Below, one piece after another: positions 33,778 through 42,325 of a stretch of DNA of 43,799 bases. Origin of the DNA: Acidobacteriota bacterium (GTDB lineage Bacteria; Acidobacteriota; Blastocatellia; Chloracidobacteriales; JADJPF01); contig JACQZQ010000117.1 of NCBI GenBank assembly GCA_016213785.1, positions 1-43,799 of the forward strand. Direction: 5' to 3'. The notes below the pieces were generated by a model. That model had not been told where the DNA came from. It saw nothing but the letters and a program-made list of their open reading frames with translations, and did not search any database. Position 1 is the stretch's first letter. Each line of letters opens with the position of its first letter. Both the position numbers and the translations under genes were made by a program.

Positions 33778-34039
33778 GAATTATTTCCAGCAATTCCCGG
33801 TTTGGAAAAAATGAAATTCTTAAGTCGCGTTAGCGACGTTACAAATTTTAGCTTGGCACGTAAGTGCCAAGTCCCGAAGGGACGGCACAATCTTTCTTGT
33901 TTTTGTATCGTCCCTACGGGACTCTACGGTGTCTTGATTACTATACTTGGCAGTTACCTGCCAAGCTAAAAATAGTTTCGCCTCTTTCGAGGCTCAAGAA
34001 ATAAGATTTTTCTAAACCGGGAATTGCTGAATTATTTCC
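33778..34039. mobile_element. 240-bp foldback/MITE-like element with perfect terminal inverted repeats and target duplication
   Basis: The element (33789-34028) is bounded by perfect inverted repeats: CAGCAATTCCCGGTTT at 33788-33803 and its complement at 34014-34029. The 11-bp GAATTATTTCC occurs directly outside each end (33778-33788 and 34029-34039), the mark of a target-site duplication. Inside are six hairpins: 33824-33837, 33852-33871 (CTTGGCAC/GTGCCAAG), 33871-33883, 33910-33922, 33946-33965 (CTTGGCAG/CTGCCAAG) and 33980-33993. The middle ones are enclosed by a second perfect inverted repeat TTTTAGCTTGGCA. There is no ORF for a transposase, so it must be mobilised in trans. It is noticeably more GC-rich than its surroundings. 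Confidence 0.8.
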
Positions 34040-34784
34040 CTATTAAATCCCAATTCTTTCTTAAATCATCAACTGAGCCATTATAGACATTTATATCCAT
34101 ATCTGATTTAGTTCCAGGCACTAAATACAGACAGTTTTCAAGTTCTTTGGCTTTACAATTGATTTCACAAGAAAATTGCCAAAAAGTATAGCTTTCCCAA
34201 GTACCTACAGGAAAATCTGTAACTGCGGCTTTATAACGTGCATACCATAAAGGGGTTTTAGAAAAAACTTCATCCATACCATATTGCTCAGTGATTGCAT
34301 TGATTACTAAGCGATTTCCATATAATAAAGGGTATCGACCTGTTTTTTCTTTAATATAGCTAATAAAAATACGAGCATCATCTAGGCTCATACTCTCATT
34401 AGGATCTGGACTTTCAATATCTAAAGCTAATATTTCATCCTTGGGAGAATCAATAGTTTTAAGGTAAAAATTTGCTTGTTTTATTGGATCTCCAGGTTTT
34501 CCTAAATGGTAAGAACCCCATTTATAACCCCTAGTCTTAGCCTCATTTCTTCTCTCAAAATATTTTTTATCAACTCTATAACCAATAGTTGCACGATGAA
34601 TAATAGCTGTAACTCGTTTATCTGTAGATAGTTGCTCCCAATCAATAGGATTTCCCTCAAAAGGATCTATAACTATAGCAACATTACTGTTTTTCCAAGG
34701 TGCATCAAATTCATTTATTGCAGCAAGAGAAATAGTCCCAAACAAAAATAAAACACATAAAAGAGACAAAAATCTTCTCATCAA
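34032..34784 (-). CDS. Secreted GH25 family lysozyme (muramidase)
   Basis: The 250-residue protein has a signal peptide (about 1-22) and a GH25 catalytic barrel. Key segments are IVIDPFEGNPIDWEQL (first catalytic-site Asp, D40), IIHRATIGYRVD, KWGSYHLGKPGDP, the catalytic DxE in ALDIES (D122/E124), YPLLYGNRL, LWYARY and TFWQFSC. GH25 enzymes cut the beta-1,4 bond between MurNAc and GlcNAc in peptidoglycan. The four Cys near the C-terminus probably form disulfides. It is divergent from the deacetylase-caspase gene across 170 bp, which suggests a shared cell-wall context. Its stop codon lies inside the target duplication of the adjacent foldback element, so the frame is intact. Confidence 0.9.
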   Translation of the reverse strand: MMRRFLSLLCVLFLFGTISLAAINEFDAPWKNSNVAIVIDPFEGNPIDWEQLSTDKRVTAIIHRATIGYRVDKKYFERRNEAKTRGYKWGSYHLGKPGDPIKQANFYLKTIDSPKDEILALDIESPDPNESMSLDDARIFISYIKEKTGRYPLLYGNRLVINAITEQYGMDEVFSKTPLWYARYKAAVTDFPVGTWESYTFWQFSCEINCKAKELENCLYLVPGTKSDMDINVYNGSVDDLRKNWDLIGK

Positions 34785-34906
34785 AAATTCCTATAATTAA
34801 TAATGTAAGCTGTTTTAGAGACGGCTTTTTGAGGCTTTGGGCTAATTATAGTTATCAATCTTTAGCTTTTCCAGAGTTTATTTTTTTATCTTTTAGCATC
34901 TTTTAG

Positions 34907-34912
34907 TATAAT
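34907..34912 (+). promoter_or_regulatory. Candidate -10 box for the deacetylase-caspase gene
   Basis: A consensus TATAAT lies 42 bp before the ATG at 34955. No good TTGACA-like -35 box is at the expected distance; the upstream sequence is T-rich. A 6-bp hairpin AATAGG/CCTATT (34938-34952) just before the ATG buries the only AGGA ribosome site, which might modulate translation. Confidence 0.4.
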
Positions 34913-34954
34913 ATTTTTTCATTACTACATTTTTGCTAATAGGACTCCTATTTT

Positions 34955-37783
34955 ATGAAAAACATTTGTTTTATTACTATTTTACTTAGCCTTTTAGTTA
35001 GTTTTAGCAACATCAGTGCTAAAACCCTTGATATAAATAGCCAAGAAAGTAAAAAAACTAGTTCTAATAAAGACTCTCAAAATGAACTAAAAAATGAACT
35101 AAAAACTAAGCTAGATAGAGTCATAGAAGCCTATAGACAAATTATAGTTCTTTTTGATGATGATAGCTCTTTAGACAGTCAAAAACGCAATCAAAATAGA
35201 AATGTAGCTCAAATAATTTATTATGAAAAACAAGAACTTCTTGATGAACTTACAAAAACCCTTACTAGTGAGATAAAAAATGGTGGACATAAAGGCCCAA
35301 AATATGTTCATAAATTATCTGATGAGTTTATTACTTATATAAATAGTACAAACTTACACGATGCTGATCGCTTAGCATTTCTTGACCTTGCAGACGAGCT
35401 ATTAAGTGCTATAGAAACAGTTCCTAATAAATATGCTAAGAGACATCCCTTATATGATTCTTTAGAAAAGCTTAATAAAGAGTTAAAATCCATTCAAGAT
35501 ATTTATAGAGAAGAACTTAAACGTATTTTTTCTCAATTTGGGATGCGTAGCCAAGAAGTTAAGCGAGAAAAATGGCAAGACTATGTTTCTTTTCTAAAAA
35601 ATACAATGAATCGTGAGCAAATCCTTAAACAATATGCTCAAGAAGATATTAAATCTGATGAAACTCTTTTTCGTGGAGGCTTGCACGATACAAAGAATGA
35701 AATTTATGGTTATGATTTACCACCTAAGACTATTCTATTAACTTTTGATGATGGGCCTCACCCAAAATATACTCCTCAAATTTTAGAGACTCTAAAAAAA
35801 TATAATGCTAAAGCCTTTTTCTTTCATATAGGAAAAAACTTAGGGACTGTTGGAGAAAAAAACGCTGTTAAACTTGCTAACACCGCAGATATATCAAAGA
35901 AACTTTTAGCCTCAGGTCATTTGTTAGCTAATCATAGCTATTCACACCCTGTTTTAACTAAGCTTTCAAGCGATAAAAGAGAACAAGAAGTGGCTAAAAC
36001 TAATAGTCTTTTAGAAGAAATTACTGGGAAAAAAATTACTTTTTTCCGCCCTCCATATGGAGCTAAAAATGCTGATTTAATAAAAGAAATAGAAGCTAAA
36101 GGAATGCAAACAATGATGTGGAATATAGATTCTGTTGATTGGGGTGATCCTATTCCTGAATCTATTGTCCAAAGAGTCTTAAAAGAGCTTAATGAAAGCC
36201 AAAAAGGTATTTTGTTAATGCATGATATTCATAAACAATCAGCAACGGCACTACCTACAATTTTAGAAGAACTAGCTAAGCAGGATTATACATTTCTATT
36301 TCTTAAAGATGGAAAACTAGCGCCTTATACTCTAGCTAGAACAGGCGAAACCAACCCAACATCCACAGAAAATATAGACTCAGCTAAACCTGTGTTTTAT
36401 CGTCAAAATTGGGCTGTAGTAATTGGTATTAATGATTATAAAAATTGGCCTAAATTGCGCCATTGTCTAAATGATGCAAATGGTGTTGAAGAAATACTTA
36501 CAAGTAAATTTAATTTTAAGAAAGGTAATATTATCAAGCTCTTAAATAGTGAAGCTACAAAAGACCGTATTATTAAAGCTCTAGATGAATTAACTAACAC
36601 AAATAAAATTAGCAAAGATGATAGAGTGTTTTTCTTTTTTGCAGGACATGGAGCAACTAGAAAACTCCCCTCAGGTAAAGACATAGGCTATATAATCCCT
36701 GTTGATTCAGAAGTAGAAGCTTCTCAAGCCAAAGCTATTAGCATGACGCAACTTCAAGAATTTTGTGAATTAATTCCTGCAAAACATTTATATTTTGTAA
36801 TTGATTCTTGTTATAGTGGTTTAGCTTTATCTAGGTCAGGTGGGCTATCACCAAATACTCAAAATTACTTAGAGCAAGTAACAAAACGCCCTGCTAGACA
36901 AATTCTAACAGCAGGAGGAGCAGATCAGCCTGTAGCCGATAATGGGCCAGAAGGCCATTCAATCTTTACTTGGGCATTTTTGCAAGGACTACAAGGAATA
37001 GCAGATATTGATGGAAATGGAGTAATAACCGCATCAGAGCTTGGAGCCTATATAAGCCCTGTAGTTTCATCACTTTCTAAACAAACTCCTGTATTTGGGA
37101 ATCTCTTGGGAAGCGAAGGCGGCGAATTTGTTTTTGAACTTCAAAGCGAATCTCTTACAGAAGTTAGCAAACAACTTGACGAAGAAGCTATTAAGCTTAG
37201 CCAAGAGCTTGATAAAATCGAAAAAGAAATCGCCCTAAAACGCGAGCGTAATATTAAGTTAAGACAACAGCTTGAAGAAAAACGCTCTAAGTTAAATGGA
37301 GATTCAGCACCAGATACTCGTGGTAGCCGTTCTACAACTCTTGCTAAATCAGGCGCTAATGCTAATACTAGCTCTAATTCTACACCTACATCTACACCTA
37401 AAACTCAATCAAATAAACAACTTGCACAAAGTCATCAAACTCTAGGACTAAAATATTATAGAGAAAAAAATTATGAGTTAGCCATTAAAGAACTTCAAGA
37501 GGCTGTAAATTATGACTCTAAAAACGCAACTATAGCAAATAACTTAGGCTATACCTACTATAAAAGTGGTAATTATCAAGAGGCTCTTAAATGGCTTCAA
37601 AAAGCTATGCAACTTGACCCACAAAGGATGCTAGCTTACTTAAATATCGCTGATGCTTATTTTAAGTTAGGTATGAATAAAGAGGCTAAACAAAACTATG
37701 AAAAAGCCTTAGAGCTTAATCCTTCAACATCTATAGGCGACTATATAAAGAAACAGTTAGAATTAATAACTCAATCAAAATAA
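34955..37783 (+). CDS. Secreted fusion: NodB polysaccharide deacetylase - caspase-like peptidase (C14) - TPR
   Basis: The 942-residue protein has a signal peptide (1-22) and a helical region (about 30-240). A NodB-type deacetylase (about 258-450) follows with TFDDGPH (D265/D266), NHSYSHP (H327/H331), RPPYG (365-369), a VDWGDP segment and LMHDIH. Next is a caspase/metacaspase-like domain (about 485-730) with WAVVIGINDY, the catalytic His in AGHG (H565) and Cys in DSCYSG (C619). The rest is a coiled coil (about 745-790), a Ser/Thr/Asn-rich linker and TPRs (about 825-935). Both catalytic sets are intact. NodB enzymes deacetylate peptidoglycan or chitin-like glycans; C14 peptidases cleave after basic residues. 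Having both in one secreted chain is unusual. It is divergent from a lysozyme gene. Confidence 0.9.
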   Translation: MKNICFITILLSLLVSFSNISAKTLDINSQESKKTSSNKDSQNELKNELKTKLDRVIEAYRQIIVLFDDDSSLDSQKRNQNRNVAQIIYYEKQELLDELTKTLTSEIKNGGHKGPKYVHKLSDEFITYINSTNLHDADRLAFLDLADELLSAIETVPNKYAKRHPLYDSLEKLNKELKSIQDIYREELKRIFSQFGMRSQEVKREKWQDYVSFLKNTMNREQILKQYAQEDIKSDETLFRGGLHDTKNEIYGYDLPPKTILLTFDDGPHPKYTPQILETLKKYNAKAFFFHIGKNLGTVGEKNAVKLANTADISKKLLASGHLLANHSYSHPVLTKLSSDKREQEVAKTNSLLEEITGKKITFFRPPYGAKNADLIKEIEAKGMQTMMWNIDSVDWGDPIPESIVQRVLKELNESQKGILLMHDIHKQSATALPTILEELAKQDYTFLFLKDGKLAPYTLARTGETNPTSTENIDSAKPVFYRQNWAVVIGINDYKNWPKLRHCLNDANGVEEILTSKFNFKKGNIIKLLNSEATKDRIIKALDELTNTNKISKDDRVFFFFAGHGATRKLPSGKDIGYIIPVDSEVEASQAKAISMTQLQEFCELIPAKHLYFVIDSCYSGLALSRSGGLSPNTQNYLEQVTKRPARQILTAGGADQPVADNGPEGHSIFTWAFLQGLQGIADIDGNGVITASELGAYISPVVSSLSKQTPVFGNLLGSEGGEFVFELQSESLTEVSKQLDEEAIKLSQELDKIEKEIALKRERNIKLRQQLEEKRSKLNGDSAPDTRGSRSTTLAKSGANANTSSNSTPTSTPKTQSNKQLAQSHQTLGLKYYREKNYELAIKELQEAVNYDSKNATIANNLGYTYYKSGNYQEALKWLQKAMQLDPQRMLAYLNIADAYFKLGMNKEAKQNYEKALELNPSTSIGDYIKKQLELITQSK

Positions 37784-37794
37784 CTAAAGGTTAG

Positions 37795-37838
37795 TTAGTC
37801 TAGTAGCCCAACCTAAGTTATATGAGCTACTAGACTAA
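37795..37838. terminator. Terminator-like hairpin between convergent genes
   Basis: A perfect 13-bp stem TTAGTCTAGTAGC/GCTACTAGACTAA encloses an 18-base loop and sits midway between the stops of the deacetylase-caspase gene (+) and the Asp-box gene (-). U-tracts are short on both sides, so it may act as a bidirectional terminator or as a 3'-end protecting hairpin. Confidence 0.55.
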
Positions 37839-37841
37839 AAA

Positions 37842-39974
37842 CTATTGACCTCTATTAACAGAAAGCCCTGGGGTTTTTAACACATAAACCCCGCCTGAAA
37901 AAGACCCTACATAAAGAAGGTCTGGATCAAAATTATCAAAAGCAACTGCACCTATTCTATTTGAGGCAACTTGACGTTCTAGACGAGTAAAACTCTCTCC
38001 TAGATCAGTAGAAATATATAAACCACCATTACGATAATCACCTACTACAATAACATTAGGGTTAGTATTACTAAAACGTACCGCTAATGGCTCACCGTAA
38101 GGGATTCCACCACCACGTCTTAACCAAGTTTTGCCGCCATCTCTAGTTAAAAAACAAGTAGTATCACTAGTAACCATTAAAACATTACCATCATGAGGGC
38201 TAACATTAATTGCTTGTATAACTGGGGTTTGGTTAAGGATTGTAACAAGTTCCCAAGTCTTACCATCATCAAAAGAGCGATAAAGCCCTTGGTTAGTGCC
38301 TGCATAAATAATATGTTGTTTTTGATCAGTAGCAACAGAAAGTATTTTTCCAATATAGTTAGCGATTTTTAACTTTTCAATTTGCCCTGTTTCGCTGATT
38401 TGGTAAAGCCCTGACCAAGCAGCAACTAAATGACCACGATTATTAAAGTTTGGAGCAACAGAAACTACTCGTTCAGTTACAGTTGCATTTGGTAGCTTTT
38501 TAGTTTTACTAGAAACCTTAGCTACAACTTTTTTAGTAGTAAAAGTCTTTTTACCTGTAGCAGGCACATTTGGAGTAGGTTTAGGACTAGGAGTAATTGC
38601 TAGAGCAGGAAGTTTACTAGTAATTTTTGACCAAGATTCTCCTCGATCAACAGAAACATAAAGTCCTAAATTAGTACCTGCGTAAAGGAGTTTTTCATTC
38701 CAAGGAGATTGATAAATAGTATAAATATCTTCACTTGCTAGACCTCTAGAAGAAAGTTGCCAATTCTTTCCTCCATCAGTGCTTAAGTAAAGTCCTCCGT
38801 CAAAACCATTAAATAAGGCTGCTGCATAAACTCGACCTTGAATACTACGATCGGCAAGTAGCACAGAAATTTGCCTATTAATAAAGCCTTTATTACTCGC
38901 TATAAAACTATCCCCACCATTATCACTAACTAGAACCCCCCCAAATCTTATGCCAACATAAATCTTATTTGGGTTAGATGGATGTATTGCAACAGCATTA
39001 ACTACTGTGCGAAGCGAAGTTATTAGCCTCCAACTTTGTCCACCATTTATACTTTTCCATAGCCCCTCTGTAGTACCTGAGTAAATCACTTGATTATTAG
39101 TAGGATCTGGGTAAATTGTGTGTGTACGGCGGCTAGTAAAAGGAATTCCTTGGAATTTTGTCCAAGTAGCGGCACGGTCTGAACTAGTATAAATCCCGCT
39201 ACAAGCACTAGCAAAAAGCAAATTGCTATCTTGAGAATCTATAAGAATAGTAAAAATATCTGAGTCATCAATAAATTGTTGTTTCTTTTCTGTTGGATGG
39301 CCTTTAATACAAACCCAGTCTTTACCACCATTATCAGTCCGCCAAGGTAAATGCTCTGTTCCTAAGTAAATAATATTAGGGTCTTTATCAATAGCGATTG
39401 AATGAAAACGTCTTAAATCAGTATGATCTTTAGGTGTAATTCTCTCCCAAGTAGTACCAGCATCTAGACTACGAAAAGCTCCATCAATTGCAGCAGCAAT
39501 AATAAAATTAGAGTCTGTAGGGGCTAAAGCTAAGGCGCGTACAGAATGCCCTTTCATCCCTGTTAACTCTTGCCAACTATCGCCACCATCAGTAGTTTTA
39601 TAAATAGCCCCGTCTTCATCATTAGCTAAAGACCACAATGGAACATAAATCGTTTTACTATTTTTTTTATCAACTATAAGTCTATCTACTACATAACCTG
39701 GATGGTGAAAGGAAAGTAGCCTTACCCAAGTTTTAGTAGAATCTGTAGATCTGTAAATTTGTCCATCACCAGTCCCTAAGTAAAGCCTATTAGGATCACT
39801 AGGATCTATAGCTAAAGAACGGACATCACCACCTGTTGGCCCAACTTCTGACAAAGTAAAAGTTGTTGTTACATCAGGATCACTACTAGCAAGAGCTAGG
39901 TTACTTAAACTACTAAAACCCAAGAGTAGTAAAAAACACAAAATAATTCTAAACTTCATTATTTTTAACTCCAC
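37842..39974 (-). CDS. Secreted Asp-box (BNR/sortilin/YCF48-like) beta-propeller protein
   Basis: The 710-residue protein has a signal peptide (about 1-29) and roughly twelve Asp-box motifs of the form S-x-D-x-G-x-x-W (for example STDSTKTW, TTDGGDSW, STDGGKNW, SVDRGESW, SFDDGKTW, TRDGGKTW), spaced about 40-60 residues. This is typical of BNR/sortilin/VPS10-like propellers and GH74-type folds. A Pro/Lys/Thr-rich linker at about 460-500 splits it into two propeller parts. No GH74 catalytic Asp pair could be confirmed by eye, so I do not call it a glycosidase. Such proteins are abundant in Acidobacteriota and often of unknown ligand. The gene ends 58 bp from the convergent deacetylase-caspase gene. 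Confidence 0.88.
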   Translation of the reverse strand: MELKIMKFRIILCFLLLLGFSSLSNLALASSDPDVTTTFTLSEVGPTGGDVRSLAIDPSDPNRLYLGTGDGQIYRSTDSTKTWVRLLSFHHPGYVVDRLIVDKKNSKTIYVPLWSLANDEDGAIYKTTDGGDSWQELTGMKGHSVRALALAPTDSNFIIAAAIDGAFRSLDAGTTWERITPKDHTDLRRFHSIAIDKDPNIIYLGTEHLPWRTDNGGKDWVCIKGHPTEKKQQFIDDSDIFTILIDSQDSNLLFASACSGIYTSSDRAATWTKFQGIPFTSRRTHTIYPDPTNNQVIYSGTTEGLWKSINGGQSWRLITSLRTVVNAVAIHPSNPNKIYVGIRFGGVLVSDNGGDSFIASNKGFINRQISVLLADRSIQGRVYAAALFNGFDGGLYLSTDGGKNWQLSSRGLASEDIYTIYQSPWNEKLLYAGTNLGLYVSVDRGESWSKITSKLPALAITPSPKPTPNVPATGKKTFTTKKVVAKVSSKTKKLPNATVTERVVSVAPNFNNRGHLVAAWSGLYQISETGQIEKLKIANYIGKILSVATDQKQHIIYAGTNQGLYRSFDDGKTWELVTILNQTPVIQAINVSPHDGNVLMVTSDTTCFLTRDGGKTWLRRGGGIPYGEPLAVRFSNTNPNVIVVGDYRNGGLYISTDLGESFTRLERQVASNRIGAVAFDNFDPDLLYVGSFSGGVYVLKTPGLSVNRGQ

Positions 39975-39994
39975 GTAAATAAAAGATTTATTGA

Positions 39995-41512
39995 TTAAAA
40001 CGTAAAGACCTCAGAACGAACATCATTGTTAGAAATCAAAACAAGCTTATTACTATTAGCTTTTTTATTTAAGTTTAGCTGTTTACGCTTTCCTGTTATA
40101 GAAAGCTCTGTAGTATTAGCAATTTTTATAGGTAAAGTAGTAATTTTTCCATTTATTTCTACTTTAGTATCCTCATTAATATTAGTTGCATTAATTTTTA
40201 GCAGCTTAGCCTTTTTATCATACATAACACTAATAACTTTAGGGACAGAAACCCGATTAGACCAAAGAATTAAAGCCTTTGAAGAGCTACCACCTTTAAT
40301 TAATCCTTCAAAAACCACTTCATCATTATCAGACACTATTGAACCTAAAACGGCAGCATTAAAAGCTGCATCATCTGCAAAGACTCCACCAAGAGGGGTA
40401 GGATCTTTTTGCCCCACTATTTTTGATACTTTTCCATCAGAGGAATAGAAAAATAAACCATAGATGGTATTACTAGTCACAGCACGAAAAACAAAACTGC
40501 TTTTTTCTGTTAGTCTGCCATGAGAAGGGGTAAGAGCAAGGCTTAGAGTACGAAAAACACCTCCATCAGGCGAAGGATCGTCAATAGATATTAATTTAGT
40601 AATTTTATTATTTTCTGATGAGAACAAATAAAGGCTATCTTTACCTAAAACTTTGCCAATAAAAAGCACTTCACCTTTGCTATTAAGATAACGGCCAGAA
40701 GTGCTAACTTGCTCAAAAGGTGTTCCTTGTGGACTAAGATCACCTGAGGTGACAACTTTTTTTATTACTCCATTTGATGATAAATAAATGCCAGAAGATA
40801 GAGGTTTTTCCTCTAAGCTAGCCAAGAAAAGTACTTCGCCTTTTTCATTAATAGAAGGTATGGTGGCTTGAGTAAATTGAATTTTTCCTATGTTTGGAAT
40901 TTCATCACCGTTTGCCACTACTTTAGTTATTACTTTATCTTTATTAATAAGAAAAACTGTTGGTGTAATATCTGCTGTAACTACACTAGTTAGAAAAACT
41001 ATATCGCCTCTATTGTTTATACTAAATGAACTTGATAGAGGTAGGTCTGTACCAAAAACGCCTCCAATAGGTGTTTGACTATTAGCTAAAACAACAGGTC
41101 TTACTTGTTTTTGTGAGTAAAGAAACAATCCCCCATCTATAGGAAGATTAGAAACACTACCAGCAAATAAAATATCTCCATTATCATTAATTTTAGGAAA
41201 TATCATTCTAAAAACTTTAGCATCATTATCTAATCCAATAACAGGTGTGCTACGATCAATAATTACCTCTGTTTCCATCATACCAAAAATATTTCTAGCA
41301 ATAATAAGCCTAGGAGTAGATCTATCTGTAGCTAAAAAAGCTACTTCAGACTTATTATTAATACTAGGCTGACTAAGCGTAGCAATAGGTGTTCCATCAG
41401 GAGCATTGTCACCAATTTTAGTAAGTATGCGTAAGTTCTCACTTTGTGCAAAAGAATTAATTGTAAAAGTAAGGATTAAAATAAAAACTGATAGTAAAAC
41501 TCTTAAATTCAT
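39995..41512 (-). CDS. Secreted protein with about seven repeats of a GD.xPxGG.F...IN..G.V.F motif
   Basis: The 505-residue protein has a signal peptide (1-22, INSFAQS). The mature part is built of about seven repeats of 50-60 residues, each with a segment like GDNAPDGTP, DPSPDGGVF or DPTPLGGVF and then a strand such as PSINNKSEVAFLA, PKINDNGDILFAG or PSINEKGEVLFLA. The regular repeat suggests a seven-bladed beta-propeller. Similar repeats are annotated in databases only as domains of unknown function. A C-terminal basic beta segment (about 440-505) follows the propeller. GAGG supports the start. It lies 20 bp upstream of the Asp-box propeller gene on the same strand, so the two are probably co-transcribed. 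Confidence 0.8.
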   Translation of the reverse strand: MNLRVLLSVFILILTFTINSFAQSENLRILTKIGDNAPDGTPIATLSQPSINNKSEVAFLATDRSTPRLIIARNIFGMMETEVIIDRSTPVIGLDNDAKVFRMIFPKINDNGDILFAGSVSNLPIDGGLFLYSQKQVRPVVLANSQTPIGGVFGTDLPLSSSFSINNRGDIVFLTSVVTADITPTVFLINKDKVITKVVANGDEIPNIGKIQFTQATIPSINEKGEVLFLASLEEKPLSSGIYLSSNGVIKKVVTSGDLSPQGTPFEQVSTSGRYLNSKGEVLFIGKVLGKDSLYLFSSENNKITKLISIDDPSPDGGVFRTLSLALTPSHGRLTEKSSFVFRAVTSNTIYGLFFYSSDGKVSKIVGQKDPTPLGGVFADDAAFNAAVLGSIVSDNDEVVFEGLIKGGSSSKALILWSNRVSVPKVISVMYDKKAKLLKINATNINEDTKVEINGKITTLPIKIANTTELSITGKRKQLNLNKKANSNKLVLISNNDVRSEVFTF

Positions 41513-41555
41513 ATTAACCTCTTTAATTCAAAAAGCTATTTTTTATCTTTTAAGC

Positions 41556-41912
41556 TTATTTTGTATAGTGATCTGCGCCTAGAAAATGAAGTGAAACATA
41601 TGGCTCTGTTCCTACAACCCAGCTATCATGCGCAATTGATGGGATATAGAATAAAGCCCCTTGTGTCAGTTCAATAATATCTCCATTTTCTAGTGCTGCG
41701 GTTGCTGTTCCTGAGACTACTAAACCAACATGCTCAACTTCACAATATTTTTTACCAATTAGAGAGCCAACATGCTCAGACCATTTCCAACCAGGTTCAT
41801 AAGTAGCTCTACCTATTGTCATACTACCTAATTTAACTATTTCAAACTTTCCTTTTTCAAAGTTACGTATTTCATCTGGCATCTCAAATCTCTTAAGAAT
41901 TACTTCTAGCAT
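41556..41912 (-). CDS. Small cupin-domain protein
   Basis: The 118-residue protein is a single cupin barrel. Motif 1 is approximated by WKWSEHVG...EVEHVGLVVSG and motif 2 by GALFYIPSIAHDSWVVG, with possible metal ligands H66, E64 and the His in IAHD. The protein is cytosolic (no signal). Cupins of this size are often metal-binding isomerases, dioxygenases or ligand sensors; the substrate cannot be deduced. GGAG seven to eight bases upstream supports the ATG. It is divergent from the ribBA-like gene across 413 bp and lies 43 bp upstream of the propeller gene, so it might head that transcript. Confidence 0.88.
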   Translation of the reverse strand: MLEVILKRFEMPDEIRNFEKGKFEIVKLGSMTIGRATYEPGWKWSEHVGSLIGKKYCEVEHVGLVVSGTATAALENGDIIELTQGALFYIPSIAHDSWVVGTEPYVSLHFLGADHYTK

Positions 41913-42325
41913 GTCTCTCCTTTATAAGCTTTTCTATTATACTAAGATATTTACACTATATATTATTTATTAGTAAATATTGTTAGTTTAGACACTAAAA
42001 ATCCACTATTTATTTTATTTCAAAGGGTTTACCTAATTTAATAATTATAGAGTAAGTTTAGGTTTAGAATTATATCGCCCTTCGGTGCTTTAAGAAATGC
42101 GTTGTTTCCTGTCTCTTTTTATGATGCTTATTTTATGAGGTTTGTTTGATGCTTTGTTTTCATTTAATTAAAACTAAATATATAGCCTAAATATATTACC
42201 TAAGATAATTGTTTAGCCTAGAATGACTTTCCATTCTACTTCCCAAGCGGATTGATGCTTAAGGTGGCTACGTGTTAGGCTTTTGAAAAAATAATTTTAT
42301 CTCACAGTTCTTAGAGGTAATTCTC
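41913..42325. other. 413-bp divergent intergenic region upstream of the ribBA-like gene
   Basis: It should hold the promoters of the cupin and ribBA-like genes. Features seen: a TAGCCTA direct repeat (42183-42189 and 42214-42220), a structured leader at 42214-42281 (separate entry) and AGAGGT before the ATG at 42326. The canonical FMN riboswitch boxes were not found. No ORF was supported. Confidence 0.45.
42214..42281 (+). promoter_or_regulatory. Possible structured 5' leader of the ribBA-like gene
   Basis: An outer stem AGCCTA (42215-42220) / TAGGCT (42276-42281) encloses a perfect hairpin TAGAATG/CATTCTA (42219-42238, sharing TA with the outer stem) and a smaller AAGC/GCTT hairpin (42245-42260). 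A T/A-rich tail follows 45 bases before the ATG. It does not match the FMN riboswitch. Could be a cis-regulatory RNA or chance pairing. Confidence 0.35.

Noticed and set aside
37842-39974. GH74 xyloglucanase
   Set aside because: Asp-box repeats alone are not diagnostic and the catalytic Asp pair could not be confirmed by eye.
42061-42110. CGCCCTTCGGTGC-like segment as another copy of the foldback element
   Set aside because: It shares only a short CCCTTCGG-type stretch, with no terminal repeats or flanking duplication.
41913-42325. FMN riboswitch upstream of ribBA
   Set aside because: The conserved RFN boxes (such as the GGGGCAGGGTG and CCGAC elements) are not present. Only an unrelated set of small hairpins was seen.
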